Below are positions 33,581 to 45,291 of a DNA stretch of 64,000 nucleotides, piece by piece. The position numbers were made by a program, and so were the translations under genes. Source of the DNA: Cymbomonas tetramitiformis (lineage: Eukaryota; Chlorophyta; Pyramimonadophyceae; Pyramimonadales; Pyramimonadaceae); assembly GCA_001247695.2 (NCBI GenBank), contig LGRX02035311.1, forward strand, positions 1 through 64,000. Reading direction: 5' to 3'. How positions within the stretch are numbered: the first letter of the stretch is position 1; each line of letters opens with the position of its first letter. A model generated the notes under the pieces. It was not told the DNA's origin. It made no database searches and saw only the letters and a program-made list of their open reading frames with translations.

Positions 33581-33870
33581 TTTATCCGTCTTCGTGGGCT
33601 ACTCCGTCAATCTCCGTCTTTGCCCACTTCCGTCCGTAGCTGCCTACCGTCTGTGATTGGTGGTCTACGGTACGATCCGTCATCGGCCTTCATCCGTCTT
33701 TTGTTTTTACCGTCACTTTGGCCGACTTTTTTATCCGTCTTCGTGGGCTACTCCGTCAATCTCCGTCTTTGCCCACTTCCGTCCGTAGCTGCCTACCGTC
33801 TGTGATTGGTTGTCTACGATCCGTCATCGGCCTTCATCCGTCTTTTCTTTTTTACCGTCGCTTTGGCCGA
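33581..33870. repeat. About 149-bp tandem repeat in element D
   Basis: Two units begin at 33581 and 33730 (TTTATCCGTCTTCGTGGGC, then CTGCCTACCGTCTGTGATTGG). Confidence 0.8.
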
Positions 33871-34106
33871 CTACTCCATCCCCAACGTCCTTCGACACTC
33901 TGACCAGCAGCGCCTCTGCTGCCGGATAACCGCTTTACCGTACGGCGTTTTTGACGTCACCACCGTATTCCTCGTCAAAAACTGCCCCAAATTGACCTTT
34001 CGATCGTTCGATTCGCTTAATTCTACGCGAAGATACCTTTTCGCTTGGGAACCCTATCTTGGGGTTCGCAGAATTCTGCAGACTGCTGCAGAGTTCTGCA
34101 GCTGTC

Positions 34107-34622
34107 ATGTCCACAAAACGTCAGCGTGCACGTATGGCCGCTGTTCGTTCAGCGTTGCTCTCTCTCCGAGTGCATCGACATCCTTTTACCGCTGGTTATG
34201 TTCTGGTGGTGCCTGGTGGTGCTTGCGCACCAGGCACCAATCACAACGACAACATCCTGGACGACAACGACGAGACCAATGACTTCCACGACTTCGTCTC
34301 GCCACTTCCCTCACCTTCGCCTTATGCCCCCAGTGGTCGCCATCTGGTGGTGTCTGGTGGTGCTATCACGACCGCTTCCCCCCTCTCCAGCATCCCTTTC
34401 GAGTTCCTCCCCATGACCTCGATCACGTTCCCTCACCGCATTTTCCACCTTCCACCTCCATATCCCCTCTTCAGCGACGCATTCGCTCTGGTGGTGCCAC
34501 GGGCCGCTTTTGACTTTGGCACCGCGTGGGCATTGGCTGATTCGTCGTTTTCGTGGCGCTCGAGGACTTCTGCAATCGAGAACTCCGCCGCCGCCATTCC
34601 ACAATCACGTCGCGGCTTGTAG
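34107..34622 (+). CDS. Short ORF of element D
   Basis: 172 codons from MSTKRQRARMAAVRSALL. The start is basic, an Asn/Asp-rich stretch follows (NDNILDDNDETND), then a Pro/Ser/Phe-rich body. Three GGTGGTGC words encode repeated VVPGGA/VVSGGA motifs, also seen in the proteins of elements A and B. No enzyme domain. Likely a reduced Gag-like protein. An upstream in-frame Met at 34059 adds a weak leader. Confidence 0.45.
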   Translation: MSTKRQRARMAAVRSALLSLRVHRHPFTAGYVLVVPGGACAPGTNHNDNILDDNDETNDFHDFVSPLPSPSPYAPSGRHLVVSGGAITTASPLSSIPFEFLPMTSITFPHRIFHLPPPYPLFSDAFALVVPRAAFDFGTAWALADSSFSWRSRTSAIENSAAAIPQSRRGL

Positions 34623-34764
34623 ATGCTTGCCCTTAGGTACTAGGATTTTAGGCAGCGCCCCATGCACGGATGTGCTTCTAGTTGGGTTGAGAAAGGCCCC
34701 TTAGGCCTAAACATTCTAGTAACATTGGGTTAGGATTTAGGGTTTGCCTGCTTCGGGATGACCA

Positions 34765-34783
34765 CTCACACCTTCGGGGTGAG
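34765..34783 (+). promoter_or_regulatory. Hairpin before the 3' LTR of element D
   Basis: CTCACACC TTC GGGGTGAG, one mismatch, four bases from the LTR. Confidence 0.45.
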
Positions 34784-34787
34784 GTGG

Positions 34788-35033
34788 TGTCACGGGGAAG
34801 CCGATTTCCCCCCCACTGTATGGGGGCCTGCTTCTCCTTGTTTCACCCCTCGCCCTGATTGCCTGTCATTTTGTCATCTGCCACCGCTCCGACCGTTCCG
34901 CACCGCACTCGATAAAACACCTAAGTATTTTATCTTATGCACTTTTTAGACCGACCGGATCACCACCTGTGTTTCCTGTGTTTCAGCGATATATATCCCT
35001 TATATATATATATATATATCACTTCTTTCATCA
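34788..35033 (+). repeat. 3' LTR of element D
   Basis: About 246 bp. Longer than the 5' copy because of an expanded (TA)n run. Confidence 0.8.
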
Positions 35034-35296
35034 GTTTGCTCCAGTATTTTGTGTGTCCCTTCTCCCTGCTCTCCTGAGCCATTCCCTGAAGTTTCCCAAC
35101 GTCTTTCCCGTCATGTTGTGCCGTGCGCGTGCATTTGCGTCCCTTGTTCTTAGGGTTATTTTAGGGTTCGCCTTTGTACTACAGTAGTTCCGTTTTAAGT
35201 GGGTGGGTGGTAGTGTGTCATTTGGTTGGTTGGGGTGCTTATTTTGGGCCTGTCGTGTCCATCTCGGGTGTCGCTGTAGTGTTTTCGCTGTTGTCG

Positions 35297-35525
35297 GGTT
35301 TATGGTTACAGCGTTACATTGCCCTACATCCCTATATGTAATGCCCCTAATATCATTTCCTTGGCGGGCCTCATTTTTTGTATGTCGTCCCCTAGTTGTG
35401 CAAAAGTTTTGGGGTGTTTCGGTGTGTTTTCCAAAAGTTTTTACTTTTACGTAGAGCATTTTTGGGAATTCGCTTGTGGTCGAGTGTCGGCAGTTCGCCC
35501 TCATACTTTGTGTATCGTAAGGATT
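35297..35525. repeat. Direct repeat E, right arm
   Basis: Uninterrupted counterpart of 33043-33242 plus 35034-35062. The arms are diverged (roughly 80% by eye). They may be old LTRs or a tandem duplication. Only about 230 bp separate them once D is removed. Confidence 0.65.
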
Positions 35526-35814
35526 TTCCGGCAGGGCAGACAGCCAAGGCCACGCGGAAGATGCACGATCATCACAACGTCCTTGGCGATAAAATAATCT
35601 CTCCGCTACATCGCATCCCACGTCCCCGGAACGTTCTCCCTCCCAAAATTCGGACTCCCATGCGGAGCTATTTGTTATGGTTGATTGTAATAAAGTCGCG
35701 TCCACGTGAAGGCGGCGGCCACGTGCACGTGGTCCCCCAGCCACGACCCAGTGGTTTAGGTCGGATTGTTGAGGTACACGACGCTCGCCACGCACGTTCC
35801 TGCGAAGCACAGTC

Positions 35815-36120
35815 AGTCGGTACATTATCGGTACACATGCACCCGGGAATAATCACAATGGTACGACGTGGGTACAGGTGTACCGCGTGTGTACGGTGAA
35901 TGCGGACACATGCTCCCACTAAGGCATGCATTCCCACACGACGCGCCCACGCAAAATAAAAATTTTGCAGGGCCTCCGGCGCACATTGTGACCATAAGCA
36001 AGAATTTCCGGCATATTTCGTTTCACCTTCCTGCGTAAGTGTCCGGTACGTATGTACCGACGTCACACCGGCCATGTACCAACTGAGAAACGGCAAGGTG
36101 CACGTGTACCCGGAGTGCAC
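35815..36120. repeat. GTACC-rich repeats, block 2
   Basis: Scattered GGTACATG/TGTACC variants in two clusters (about 35818-35900 and 36047-36120). Confidence 0.65.
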
Positions 36121-36148
36121 GCATTACTTTATGAAGGGAAGAACGCAC

Positions 36149-36271
36149 CTTGCATCGACATCGTCGGTGTCGTGAACGGGTCGTTGTCGACCGTGTTGTC
36201 GCCAGGCATGCGCCGGGGCCGGGCGAAGATACCGAGGGCGTCCCCGACGCTCCTGCCCATGTCGCATGGAT
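36149..36271 (-). other. Exon-like island between GTACC-rich blocks
   Basis: A 123-bp GC-rich segment with acceptor TATGCAG at 36272 and donor GTGCGT at 36148 on the minus strand. It is open in one frame as PCDMGRSVGDALGIF followed by ARPRRMPGDNTVDND and MSMQ. It is probably an exon of a minus-strand gene, perhaps part of the same transposase family. Neighbouring exons were not identified with confidence. Confidence 0.4.
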
Positions 36272-36439
36272 CTGCATACGGGAAGACATTGCGGGTACAC
36301 GCGTACCGAACATGTATTAGTAGGTTGACATACCGGGTACGTGTGCACCCGACGCGCTATCACCGTACGTGCTCGGTACATAGGGACCTTATCAGTACGC
36401 AAATGATGTACCCTGCATGTACCCGAATGTAGTTGATGA

Positions 36440-36612
36440 GTACATATGTTATTTCTGCACCCCAGTTTGGCTTCATTCTTGTACTTTTGTGTACTTGCTC
36501 GCGGCGGATCTTGGGTACACTTAGGGTATACATGAACCACCCCGTTCCCAAAATCCGCCGCGAGCAAGTACACAAAAAACACCAAACTGGGGTGCAGAAA
36601 TAACATATGTAC
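36440..36612. mobile_element. Fold-back element with about 70-bp inverted arms
   Basis: The left arm from GTACATATGTTATTTCTGC through CTTGCTCGCGGCGGAT is mirrored on the right (ATCCGCCGCGAGCAAG through GCAGAAATAACATATGTAC), with a small indel region in each arm and about 35 bp in the centre. No clear target duplication. The GAGCAAGTACAC word recurs near 62809. Confidence 0.75.
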
Positions 36613-37025
36613 TCAGGCTTGGTAGATGCAAGTGCATGCGAGTACAATTTACACTTTTCCCGACAGCTTCAGGTACAACCCAGGCGCACGTGTACCCAAG
36701 CGAACATCACCAAAACGCAAAAAAGTCACCAAAATCCCCCAAAACAAGTTGGCCTCATTTTAAAGCGCACGACGAGCGCAAAAATAATCGAGTGCACGAC
36801 GAGCCCGAAAAACATTTTAGTTGCACGAAAAATGGGCAAACGTGTTGCACAAAAAAAAAGGAACAGAGAAAGAAAATCGTACCTCAATTAGGATGACCGC
36901 CCGAGTAGAGCGGTGGGGTGAAATAAACGATGACGATCGCGATCGATACGTGACCTGCGTGCCTGCGATCCCCAACCCGCGAGCGCGAGCGTCATGCGGT
37001 GGATTATTCCATCTCCAATCGTCCG

Positions 37026-37050
37026 ATGGCATGGCATGGCATGGCATGGC
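37026..37050. repeat. (GGCAT)n repeat
   Basis: Five GGCAT pentamers, the complement of the CCATG minisatellite at 17822. Confidence 0.85.
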
Positions 37051-37363
37051 CCACGTTTCGCAGAATTCGTCATCGTCATCGTTATCGTCGATCGTGCTCG
37101 CGTGACGAGGACGTGCTGTGACTTCTCACGCCCCCCAACGCGCAACGGGAAGTGAAGGTGTCCACTGTGTCCACAGTAGGCATTTTTACAGAATACTGTA
37201 AAAGTTCAAACTCACCGCTACAGCCGTCAGCGCTTCACATTTCACCGTCCAGCAGTGTGCAGCAGCGTGTGGTGGCCTCGCCAGCGGGTTGCATGTTATG
37301 ATATTTCTCATTCTTGCTCGCTGCAATATGTCACAGGTTTGTTGTCAGGGTTATGACCGATGA

Positions 37364-37460
37364 CATATGTGTCATACATGTCATACGTGTCATACATGTC
37401 ATACACAGCATGCCATACCATGTCATGTCTTGTCATGTCATGTCGTGTCATGCCATATAT
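37364..37460. repeat. GTCATACATGTCAT-type minisatellite
   Basis: Alternating GTCATAC and ATGTC words that decay into CATGTCATGTC. Confidence 0.8.
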
Positions 37461-40400
37461 TATAATGACACACAGTCGTCAGTACGGTCGACTATGACAT
37501 GTACAGTCATACCATCTGTCACCCACTCACCTTGAGTGACACCTGTCATCGAGAGGCCAGGTATTGGCATCGAGATGGCAAAGCAAGATTAGTCTTGAAA
37601 AACCGAAGTGTTCTGAGAAGACTCATCTTCGCTTCAAGCATGAATTGACCAAGCATGCGGGTATCACATGGCTTATTCGATCAGCCGATACTGTTGTTCA
37701 CCCAATGCCTCGGGTTCACAACCCAATTGTGGTAGCACCTGAGAGGTGCGGGGCATTGGCGTAAATGAGGTAGCATTGAGCTACAGCGGCACTTCTGGAG
37801 AAGCGTCTGCACTCATACCCACACATACGCTGCGCGAGCTGTTAACGTTCAATAATAGCCGCGCCATATATCATATTTCATATCGCTTACATAGCGATCC
37901 CTAAGATTGGCATTCTTCTAATCGTCCACGCGACGAACGAGAACCTAAGTGTGCAGTGCAGCAAATAGAGATATACTGTATTTTGTGTTTGCAACAGGTT
38001 GGCGGATCGCATATACATACAAGCGCCCGCAGACGCACATATAAGACATATATCGCATAACTACACTCGCTGCGGAATAAACAGCGGACGGAGTGCACGG
38101 AAATTACCGTCGCAACACATACGCTCGCATAATCACCGTCAGAGTATAACAGCGCGACAAGGTGTGCATACAGCATACAATTCGCATACATACGCTGCTA
38201 TCATTCGCAAAATTGTACGATATGTGACAAACTGACGCGCGGATGAACAAATCGTCATCAGTGTATGTTCCGTACGCGAAAAGGCATTCGTATCATATGC
38301 CGTACATACCTGCGACAGAGACATGTTCACCATTCGCAGCGCGCACAACAGCGACTTTGATAAACCGCTATTCGCACTAATTTTCAGTGCAGTGCACGCA
38401 TCAAAATCTCGTCATTTCAAATGGTTGCAAAAATCACTCGTCTACGCGCGCATGATGATTTTGCTTGACAGGATATATACATACACCTGCTAGATTCATC
38501 ATGATCAGATGATGCGCGATGATGGTATATATATGCAGCATGCTACTTAATATCTGTGATGCTTGCACATAAGAGATGATGATCATTCACTGGCAGATTT
38601 ACATACAAGTTTGCAATCACATGTGTGTTCACCATATGCTGTGTGTGTAACCACACACACACACACACACACATATAAGACGACATCAGATAAATATGGA
38701 CGCTGTACAATCACATGTGTGTGTACTATACATAAGTGTGTGTAAGCACATATCACGCACACTTGCAGCATATACTATCATTCAGTATATACCAAGTGCA
38801 TGCAGCAAGATTTTCCATGCATCATTATACCATGCAACTATATCATGCAGTCTGATTCCACTGTATTATACATTGACATATGCATACATATATGCAGCCA
38901 ACTTGATCACGATAGCAGTTGGCATGTATAGTCATGTAGAACAGTGCATCAGATGTTGCAATAGATATCACATAGCATACCTGCTGTGCATGATAAACTA
39001 TAAACGAACCCACTTGGAAGAAGGTGCCAATCATGATCTTAAGACAGTAATTAGCTCAATATACCCTGCTGACGTAGGATTTGGGATGGGTATATTGTTC
39101 TACTGTTGATCAATGAAAGGAATGCTCACCAGACCCATGTGTGAAATAAACCAAGCAACTCATCATTCACAGATGAGATATGCAGGATTACATATATTAA
39201 TAACCAAGTTGATATATATCATGTTAGCTACATGCTGTTATTGGTATACAGATCATCTTATGTGATAGATCAATTTGGTATAGTGTATTAAATCAGTAAA
39301 TACCTATACACACACACACATAGTGTACTCAATCAGGAAGTACCTATGTAGTGACATATGTATTGTTACAATCACTGACATCATTGTGTATAATGACATT
39401 ACACTGACTCCTAAGTGTAATGATCAAGTCACTGGTATCATTATGTACATTGAAATTACACTGACTCCTAAGTGTAATAATCAAGTATTATATCAATACA
39501 TTATACATAGATACCATCCAACAAACACATGTGCGTGTTGGATGTCAAGTGATGGCGATAGATATGGGACAGGATCACACAACCTGCTGAAGGGCTGGAT
39601 GGAGATATCTCCAGACCCGAAGGCAGTATACAGTGCTCAAATAACAGTTGGTCACTGTTGAGCACTGTCCACGCGTCCCTCACTATTGCTGGAGCAACAA
39701 CAACTTCTACATTGCATTCTGACAATTGATACAGTATTGATCAGTTCAATTGCATGTAACTCTTTCAGATCAGTAATTAGATTGACATCTGATAGAGGTT
39801 GTTATGGACAACACACACACACACATGTGTGTGTGTGTGTGTGACACTGCTTTGATTTATTTATCAAGCTTTGTCCAGATCTACTTGGAATCTGAAGATA
39901 TCGTTTGATACTCTTTCAGTAAGTAGATGATAGGTTACTGACAAGTTATCACTTAAGTGACAGCACTTAAAGTTGATACACCTAATATATATCATTGGGT
40001 TTTGGTCCACTGTCCATGAGGTTTCAATCAGCAAAACCCATGTATGTGTGTAATCACACATGTTGACCATCACATATCTTCACTAAAAAGCCATGAAAAA
40101 CATCATGTGCAAAAGTGAGATAAGTTACACGAGTTCTGTAAGTTGCACATCACACACACACCGCTATATATATATATACTGTAAGTATATATATAAGTGG
40201 CCAGAAATGGTGAAAATGGGTAAAATCCCATTGCGGGAGATTTCAAAATTGAAATTCGGACTCCATTTTTTCACGGATTATCATTTTATACCTATTAAGG
40301 TACCTGAAAAACATTATGTGCACAGTCATATCTCATGTAACACCCTAAATATCTTGTGTGTAACACCTAGGGGTGTACATAGTTGCTGTAACTAAATACG

Positions 40401-40800
40401 CGAAAAACTCACACGTATGATTTCAAAATGAAAATTTGGGTTTCATTTTTTTCGCTACTCCATTTATTCAGCTATTGATAAATATGCCCAAAATAGTACA
40501 GCACTTGTAACACCCTGTAACACCCTGAAAATCACGTGTACAGTTACAGGGGTGTAACATACCTCCTAAATACCACGTGATATACAATGACATATTAAAT
40601 GCAGTTTTGCTTCAATTACTTCAAAAAATGTTCATAGTGCTTTAATTTGACATAATTTAGTGTTACTGATACCATATAACACCCTAATGTCACTGTAGGT
40701 GATAAGGGTCACTGTAACCTTATACACCCTAATATGCCACTATATAATAGCAACACACTCTGTGTTTGGCATTTATGTCATGCTGAAATCAGCACAGTTA
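37461..40800. other. AT-rich microsatellite region without genes
   Basis: Contains (AC)n at about 38653-38672, an (AC)n(GT)n palindromic run at about 39811-39842, an approximately 62-bp tandem duplication at 39388-39487 (CACTGACTCCTAAGTGTAAT) and GTAACACCCT words from 40330 to 40735. ORFs have no coding character. Confidence 0.6.
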
Positions 40801-40812
40801 TGACAATATTTC

Positions 40813-40878
40813 GGGCAACAACCCAAGAACTGTAGGGCAACAACCCAAGAACTGTAGGGCAACAACCCTAGAACTGTA
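40813..40878. repeat. 22-bp tandem repeat, three units
   Basis: GGGCAACAACCCAAGAACTGTA repeated at 40813, 40835 and 40857. The last unit has one change. Confidence 0.95.
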
Positions 40879-41572
40879 TTAGCTGTATAAGTTCCTTAAA
40901 GGACATCATGCTAAATATATGAGGTATTAAGGCAACTGACAACTGCCTGTGGAGTTCACACTTCCTTGAGGGGGGAAGAAGGTGGAACCATATAAAGGAA
41001 AAAGGAAAAAAGACTCAATTATAACGTTGAGTGGGCTTTTATAGGGCGCCGTGCCCTCTCAGCCTATTACCACTATTAAGTTATCTCCTATTCAATACTG
41101 CACACTTTTGCAAAGCAAGGAACTCGGTCGGCAAAGATGTGTTGTGGCCCCGAACCCTGAAGCTGACGGCAGAGCTAAACAGTTACCCACTCCGCAGTGG
41201 CACAGGTTATTGTTCTTATGCGGTGCAGGAACTTTAAACAGACAGGGGCTTAGTCAGCAATCTACTTGAGGAACAGGCTTGCAAGTGGTGGCTAGGCTTG
41301 TGGGATCCTAAGCAGTCCTCGACTGATCGGGTTCTTAGGATTATGGGTAAGCCGTCCCCCGCGGTCCCACGGGTCCTCTGGATCCTCTCACCGCGAATTC
41401 AACACAATACGGCCGCTGGAAAAACCTTCGTGGGAAAAGCGGCGCGATCTAGGTGCTGGCACAATATTATCCTGCGATTGTCAAGGCGTGAGTCCCTCAA
41501 GTGAGCTTGTCGCGATGCCCTTTCTACAGTTAATACTGTGTCTGATTGTAGTGTCTCCACTGCCTGGCAAAA

Positions 41573-42346
41573 TTATCGGTCATATACTTTAAACATGGAT
41601 CGCCCCTCAGGGCTAAGAGATGTCGAACGCTGCACAGATTCCGTGATTTGCTTTTCCACTGCTGGCACTGACTCTGAGCGCTTTCCCTTTCTCCATGTAA
41701 ACAATCTTTTTGCCTTGGGGTTCTTGCGATTTCCTTTGTCACCAGTGCTACCTTTTGCCCTTTTCCTCCCTGTGGACATAGGTACTAGGTCCACTAAGGA
41801 TGATGTGGTGGCTGGTGTTTTTGGTTCAGTCTTCCCAGACTCTGCAGGAGATGCGCAAGTGTTCCACAAATTATCTGAGCTCTGTTTCTTCGAGGGAGTT
41901 TGCACGCTGGATGTTGTTTTGTCTGTTGGCTCGATGTCACTCTTATCAGACTGCTTTTCTCTGCGTGTTTCTCGGAGATTTTTACGCCTTATCGTTCTCG
42001 CACTAGGGCCCTTAGTATCCTTGGTTCCCAGATGCGCTGCGCACTCAGATTCATGACTTTCCTTGTTCGAGATTAAAGCGCGCCTTGCTGTGGTTACTGT
42101 GGCGCGCGCCTTCGTATCCAGCAGCTGTACAGCTTCGAGTAGATTTCTTGTGACAACCTGTGAGTCGGAAAGCTGAGAGAGGGATTGCGAACCAGCTGCC
42201 CCCTGCGAGAGCGCGGTAAAATTCCCTTTCGCCAAACTCAACGTGCGTAGTGCTGCTGTGGCACAGCTCACAATTTGTCGTAGGTGGATTTCCACGCTCA
42301 CAAGAAGCGGATCAGACGGCTGTTTTTTGCGACCGGATTTTGCCAT
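41573..42346 (-). CDS. Basic protein of unknown function
   Basis: 257 codons on the minus strand from MAKSGRKKQPSDPLL. The N-terminal third looks helical (VEIHLRQIVSCATAALRTLSL). The remainder is Lys/Arg/Ser/Thr-rich, with segments such as RTIRRKNLRETRREKQSDK, resembling the disordered basic tail of a nucleic-acid-binding protein. No zinc finger or enzyme motif. It could be a retroelement ORF1/Gag-like protein or a host gene. The AT-rich flank at about 42540-42620 could hold its promoter. Confidence 0.4.
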   Translation of the reverse strand: MAKSGRKKQPSDPLLVSVEIHLRQIVSCATAALRTLSLAKGNFTALSQGAAGSQSLSQLSDSQVVTRNLLEAVQLLDTKARATVTTARRALISNKESHESECAAHLGTKDTKGPSARTIRRKNLRETRREKQSDKSDIEPTDKTTSSVQTPSKKQSSDNLWNTCASPAESGKTEPKTPATTSSLVDLVPMSTGRKRAKGSTGDKGNRKNPKAKRLFTWRKGKRSESVPAVEKQITESVQRSTSLSPEGRSMFKVYDR

Positions 42347-42678
42347 ACTGATGAGCCTCTACTCGTCTCGAAACGCGTGTCAAAATACTCCTCAGAAATA
42401 CAGTAATAATACCATACAAAAGAAAAAAATTGCCACTCATTATCATAAAAATTATCGCGATAATAAAATCATAAAGGCGGCTGGCATTTTTCCAGAGAGG
42501 TGCGTGCGTTGACCGGTCGGCGGAAAAGTGTGGAACCATATATATACATCACCTCATTATTATGTACAGAAATAATAATACATGTACAATATATAGATAT
42601 ATATATATCATATTATATATCACACACACACACACACAGCCAGTTGAAGGTATTTTGGTGTTGTGTTTTGTCTTATAG

Positions 42679-43700
42679 ATGGCAGAAGAACCAGATGTAC
42701 CAGCTATTAATCCAGATCCATCCACCTGGTTCTTATTTGATATCTTAGGCTCATATGATGCCTTCAGTCGGTTTAAGATACCTAAATGGCTTACTGGTTA
42801 CGCTGATACCCAGACCAGATTTGATGAGATTGGGCATTTTGACAACATCAGTCGTATGAAACCCGGCATGAGTAGATACAGAGACCCAGAGACAGAACCA
42901 CAGGAGCCACGCGAAGATTATACAGAGGATCGTGCTCCACCGGTATTCACAGACCCTGATGATGGTCCAGTACCAGCACCAGCTCCATCTGCACTTGTTC
43001 CAAAGGTGAAAATGACTCCACCTAAGGAATTCAAGGTCGGACAGGATGCTGAGATTTGGTTGGAAACAGTAGACAGATACTTCGAGTTTACCTATCCAGG
43101 TGTGCCAGATAAAGATCTTATTACAGTCTTCCTCACACTCATTCGGAACAATGACAGACATTATTTTCAGGTCGTGGCCAAAAAGCCACATGCCACGTAT
43201 GAAAATATATCAGAAATACATTCCTCAGTCAGTTTGGTAATCCACATAAAAGATCAGTTGCCAAAAAGCATCTTATGGCACTGAATCAGGGAAACCAGAC
43301 CTTTTCAGATTATCTCCGCACGTTCACATCACTGGCTGCATTAGCATCAGTTGATCTGGATGATGCTTTGATAAAGGACAGATTCATCAGCAATATGGAA
43401 TCAGATCTTCGCAAACAGTTCCATCTGAGATTCCTTACGGAAGATGAAAGGAATAACCTGTCGTGGGCCCAGACCACACAGGTTCTGCTCGATTTGAATT
43501 TCGTAGTTCATTCGAAGCAATCAGAAACCCTTCACTATAGGGGGCAGAAGGAACAGTCAGGAGGCCCAGTCAGAAAAGACAAGGACAAAGGCCGTGGCAA
43601 AAAGCCATATGACAGATCCAATCGGAATTGGAATCAGAATCAGAATGGCAATCAGAATCAAAATGCCAATCAGAATTCCCAGAGGAATAAAGGGAAAGGA
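42679..43700 (+). pseudogene. gag: Gypsy-type gag, copy 1 (frameshifted and truncated)
   Basis: Starts MAEEPDVPAINPDPSTW at 42679 after TTTGTCTTATAG. The conserved Gag core is visible (FKVGQDAEIWLETVDRYFEF, YLRTFTSLAAL and DRFISNMESDLRKQF). A frameshift near 43200-43270 splits it into two frames. The C-terminal Asn/Gln/Lys linker breaks off at about 43700, where the LINE begins, so the zinc knuckle and all of pol are missing. A second copy of the same family, about 90% alike by eye over the overlap, starts at 58177. Confidence 0.75.
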
Positions 43701-44267
43701 GGAAAAGAACGTCTCAGCGTCCGAAGGGCGCGAGCACTGGAAAAAAATGTTTTTTCGCGCATATTATTTATGATAATTTTTTAGGTTTGAGTAGACGTTT
43801 TTCCTAGAATTTTGTCGACCAGAAGGTATTTTTCGACCCCTGTTTTGCTTCTTATAGTGAAATATGGTGTCCTTTGCTTCAAACCCTAAAACTTGCGGTA
43901 TGATCTTGCTTTAGCTTGTATGTTTTCTTGATATGTGATATGAAATTTCAGTACCCAGCGACCTGAGTTTTTTACGAAGGTCCTGGGGAAAGAGCAACAA
44001 AACGCCTGGAGAAGCTGGAGAGCCTTGAGCTCTCCAGTGAGGAACCAAAACCGTAAAGCGCAACATTACGCATAACTGAAAGAACAAAAGAGTAACAACA
44101 TCAGAACTATAACGAGCTTGATTTTCGCGTTTTTGATAACTTCACACAGGAGAATTATGAACGAAGAAGGACCCACAGATATGGACTCTTTCACTCAGCC
44201 AGAAACCATTCAGCAGAAATATGACTTTATGAGGAGTATGAATTCAGACGTGATCCGCGACAGTGAT

Positions 44268-44275
44268 AAGTGGAG
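44268..44275. repeat. 8-bp target duplication of MITE 2 (left)
   Basis: AAGTGGAG, repeated at 45292-45299. Confidence 0.9.
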
Positions 44276-45291
44276 CAAGGCATGGAATCGGTTGGAACAA
44301 GCAGTATCGATAGTTTTTGATTATTCCAAATTTTCAATTGATTAATAGTAATATCCTAAATTGTCCTATCAATAAATTGTGATAAAAGAAGTCAGCTATC
44401 GATTGATTGTGATTTTTACATTATATTATCAATTGATTGCAATTCTAGCAAATGCACATCAATTGATAGTGATTCCTACCGAGGCAATATCAATTGATAT
44501 GATACCCCAAAATTTCTACCGAGGCTATATCAACCAAGGCTCGGTATCGTGATTTTTTGAACTTATCAAATAACGATGAATAAGTCAAATTTTATAATCG
44601 AACGATAACGATAATTTTTCGAACCTATCGACTGAGAACGATAACGATACCTATCGATAACATTCATGATTACCAATTGCGCCCTAATGGGTATCAGATT
44701 TTGGGTTTTACCAATCCTATCACAACAAACAATATATCATTGTGTTCGTCTATGAATGAGCTGTATCCACGTTTACCCATCTTGATTCACACAGGCAGTC
44801 GATAGTTCGTCAATAGTCCTGACACTCCGTCACACTGTAAATTGAGGTCCTCAATGCTACCAAATCGAGTCGAGAGCCTCCAACACACCCCCCGCCTCCA
44901 ATCTGAGGATGGGTGTCATTTGCATGTTTATTGGTTCATCTCAAACACACTTCAGCGAACCCAAATTAGAGACGAATGAAAAGCCTAGAACTCAAGAATG
45001 AAGGATCGGTTAGGGAGTTATATATTGCATATCGATGTGTGATTGCGTGTCACGTGCAAATATCAATCGATTCTGATATGTCCCACGGTCACGATCAATT
45101 GATTGTGATAATGCAAATCGAGAATCGATCGATGGTGATAATTCGGATTAGGCATCAATCGATTGTAATTCTCGGAGGTGGGTATCAATTGATTGTAATA
45201 TTTTGATTGTGCATCAAATAGGCATCAATTGATTCTGATATTCTGATATATCGATGGTATCAGAATATCAAACAATCGATTCCATGCCTTG
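44276..45291. mobile_element. hAT-type non-autonomous element (MITE 2)
   Basis: 1016 bp with inverted ends CAAGGCATGGAATCGGTTG / complement (one mismatch) and an 8-bp duplication AAGTGGAG. Termini resemble MITE 1 (CARGGCAT..ATCGGTTG). The interior is rich in ATCAATTGAT words and has no transposase. Confidence 0.9.

Larger units (their letters stand above)
33243..35033 (+). mobile_element. Small LTR retroelement D inserted in repeat E
   Basis: Direct repeats 33243-33480 and 34788-35033 start TGTCACGGGGAAGCC and end TTTCATCA. The flanks share AGTTT (33239-33243 and 35033-35037), overlapping the LTR ends by a base, so the exact duplication is ambiguous by 1-2 bp. The internal 1.3 kb has a leader, a tandem repeat and one short ORF but no polymerase. 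Non-autonomous. Confidence 0.8.

Noticed and set aside
29261..35033. Idea that the LTR at 29261 and element D form one element
   Set aside because: LTR sequences differ (TGCTGGACG against TGTCACGGG) and element D has its own pair.
35031..35825. Minus-strand ORF of 264 codons
   Set aside because: It crosses the end of element D and both flanks of repeat E, so it is not one evolutionary unit. Its HSTTSEF segment recurs only because repeat E recurs.
39811..39842. (AC)n(GT)n palindrome considered as a terminator or origin
   Set aside because: Ordinary microsatellite inversion in an AT-rich region with many dinucleotide runs.
40813..40878. 22-bp tandem repeat considered as a CRISPR array
   Set aside because: Units are contiguous with no spacers, and the genome is eukaryotic.
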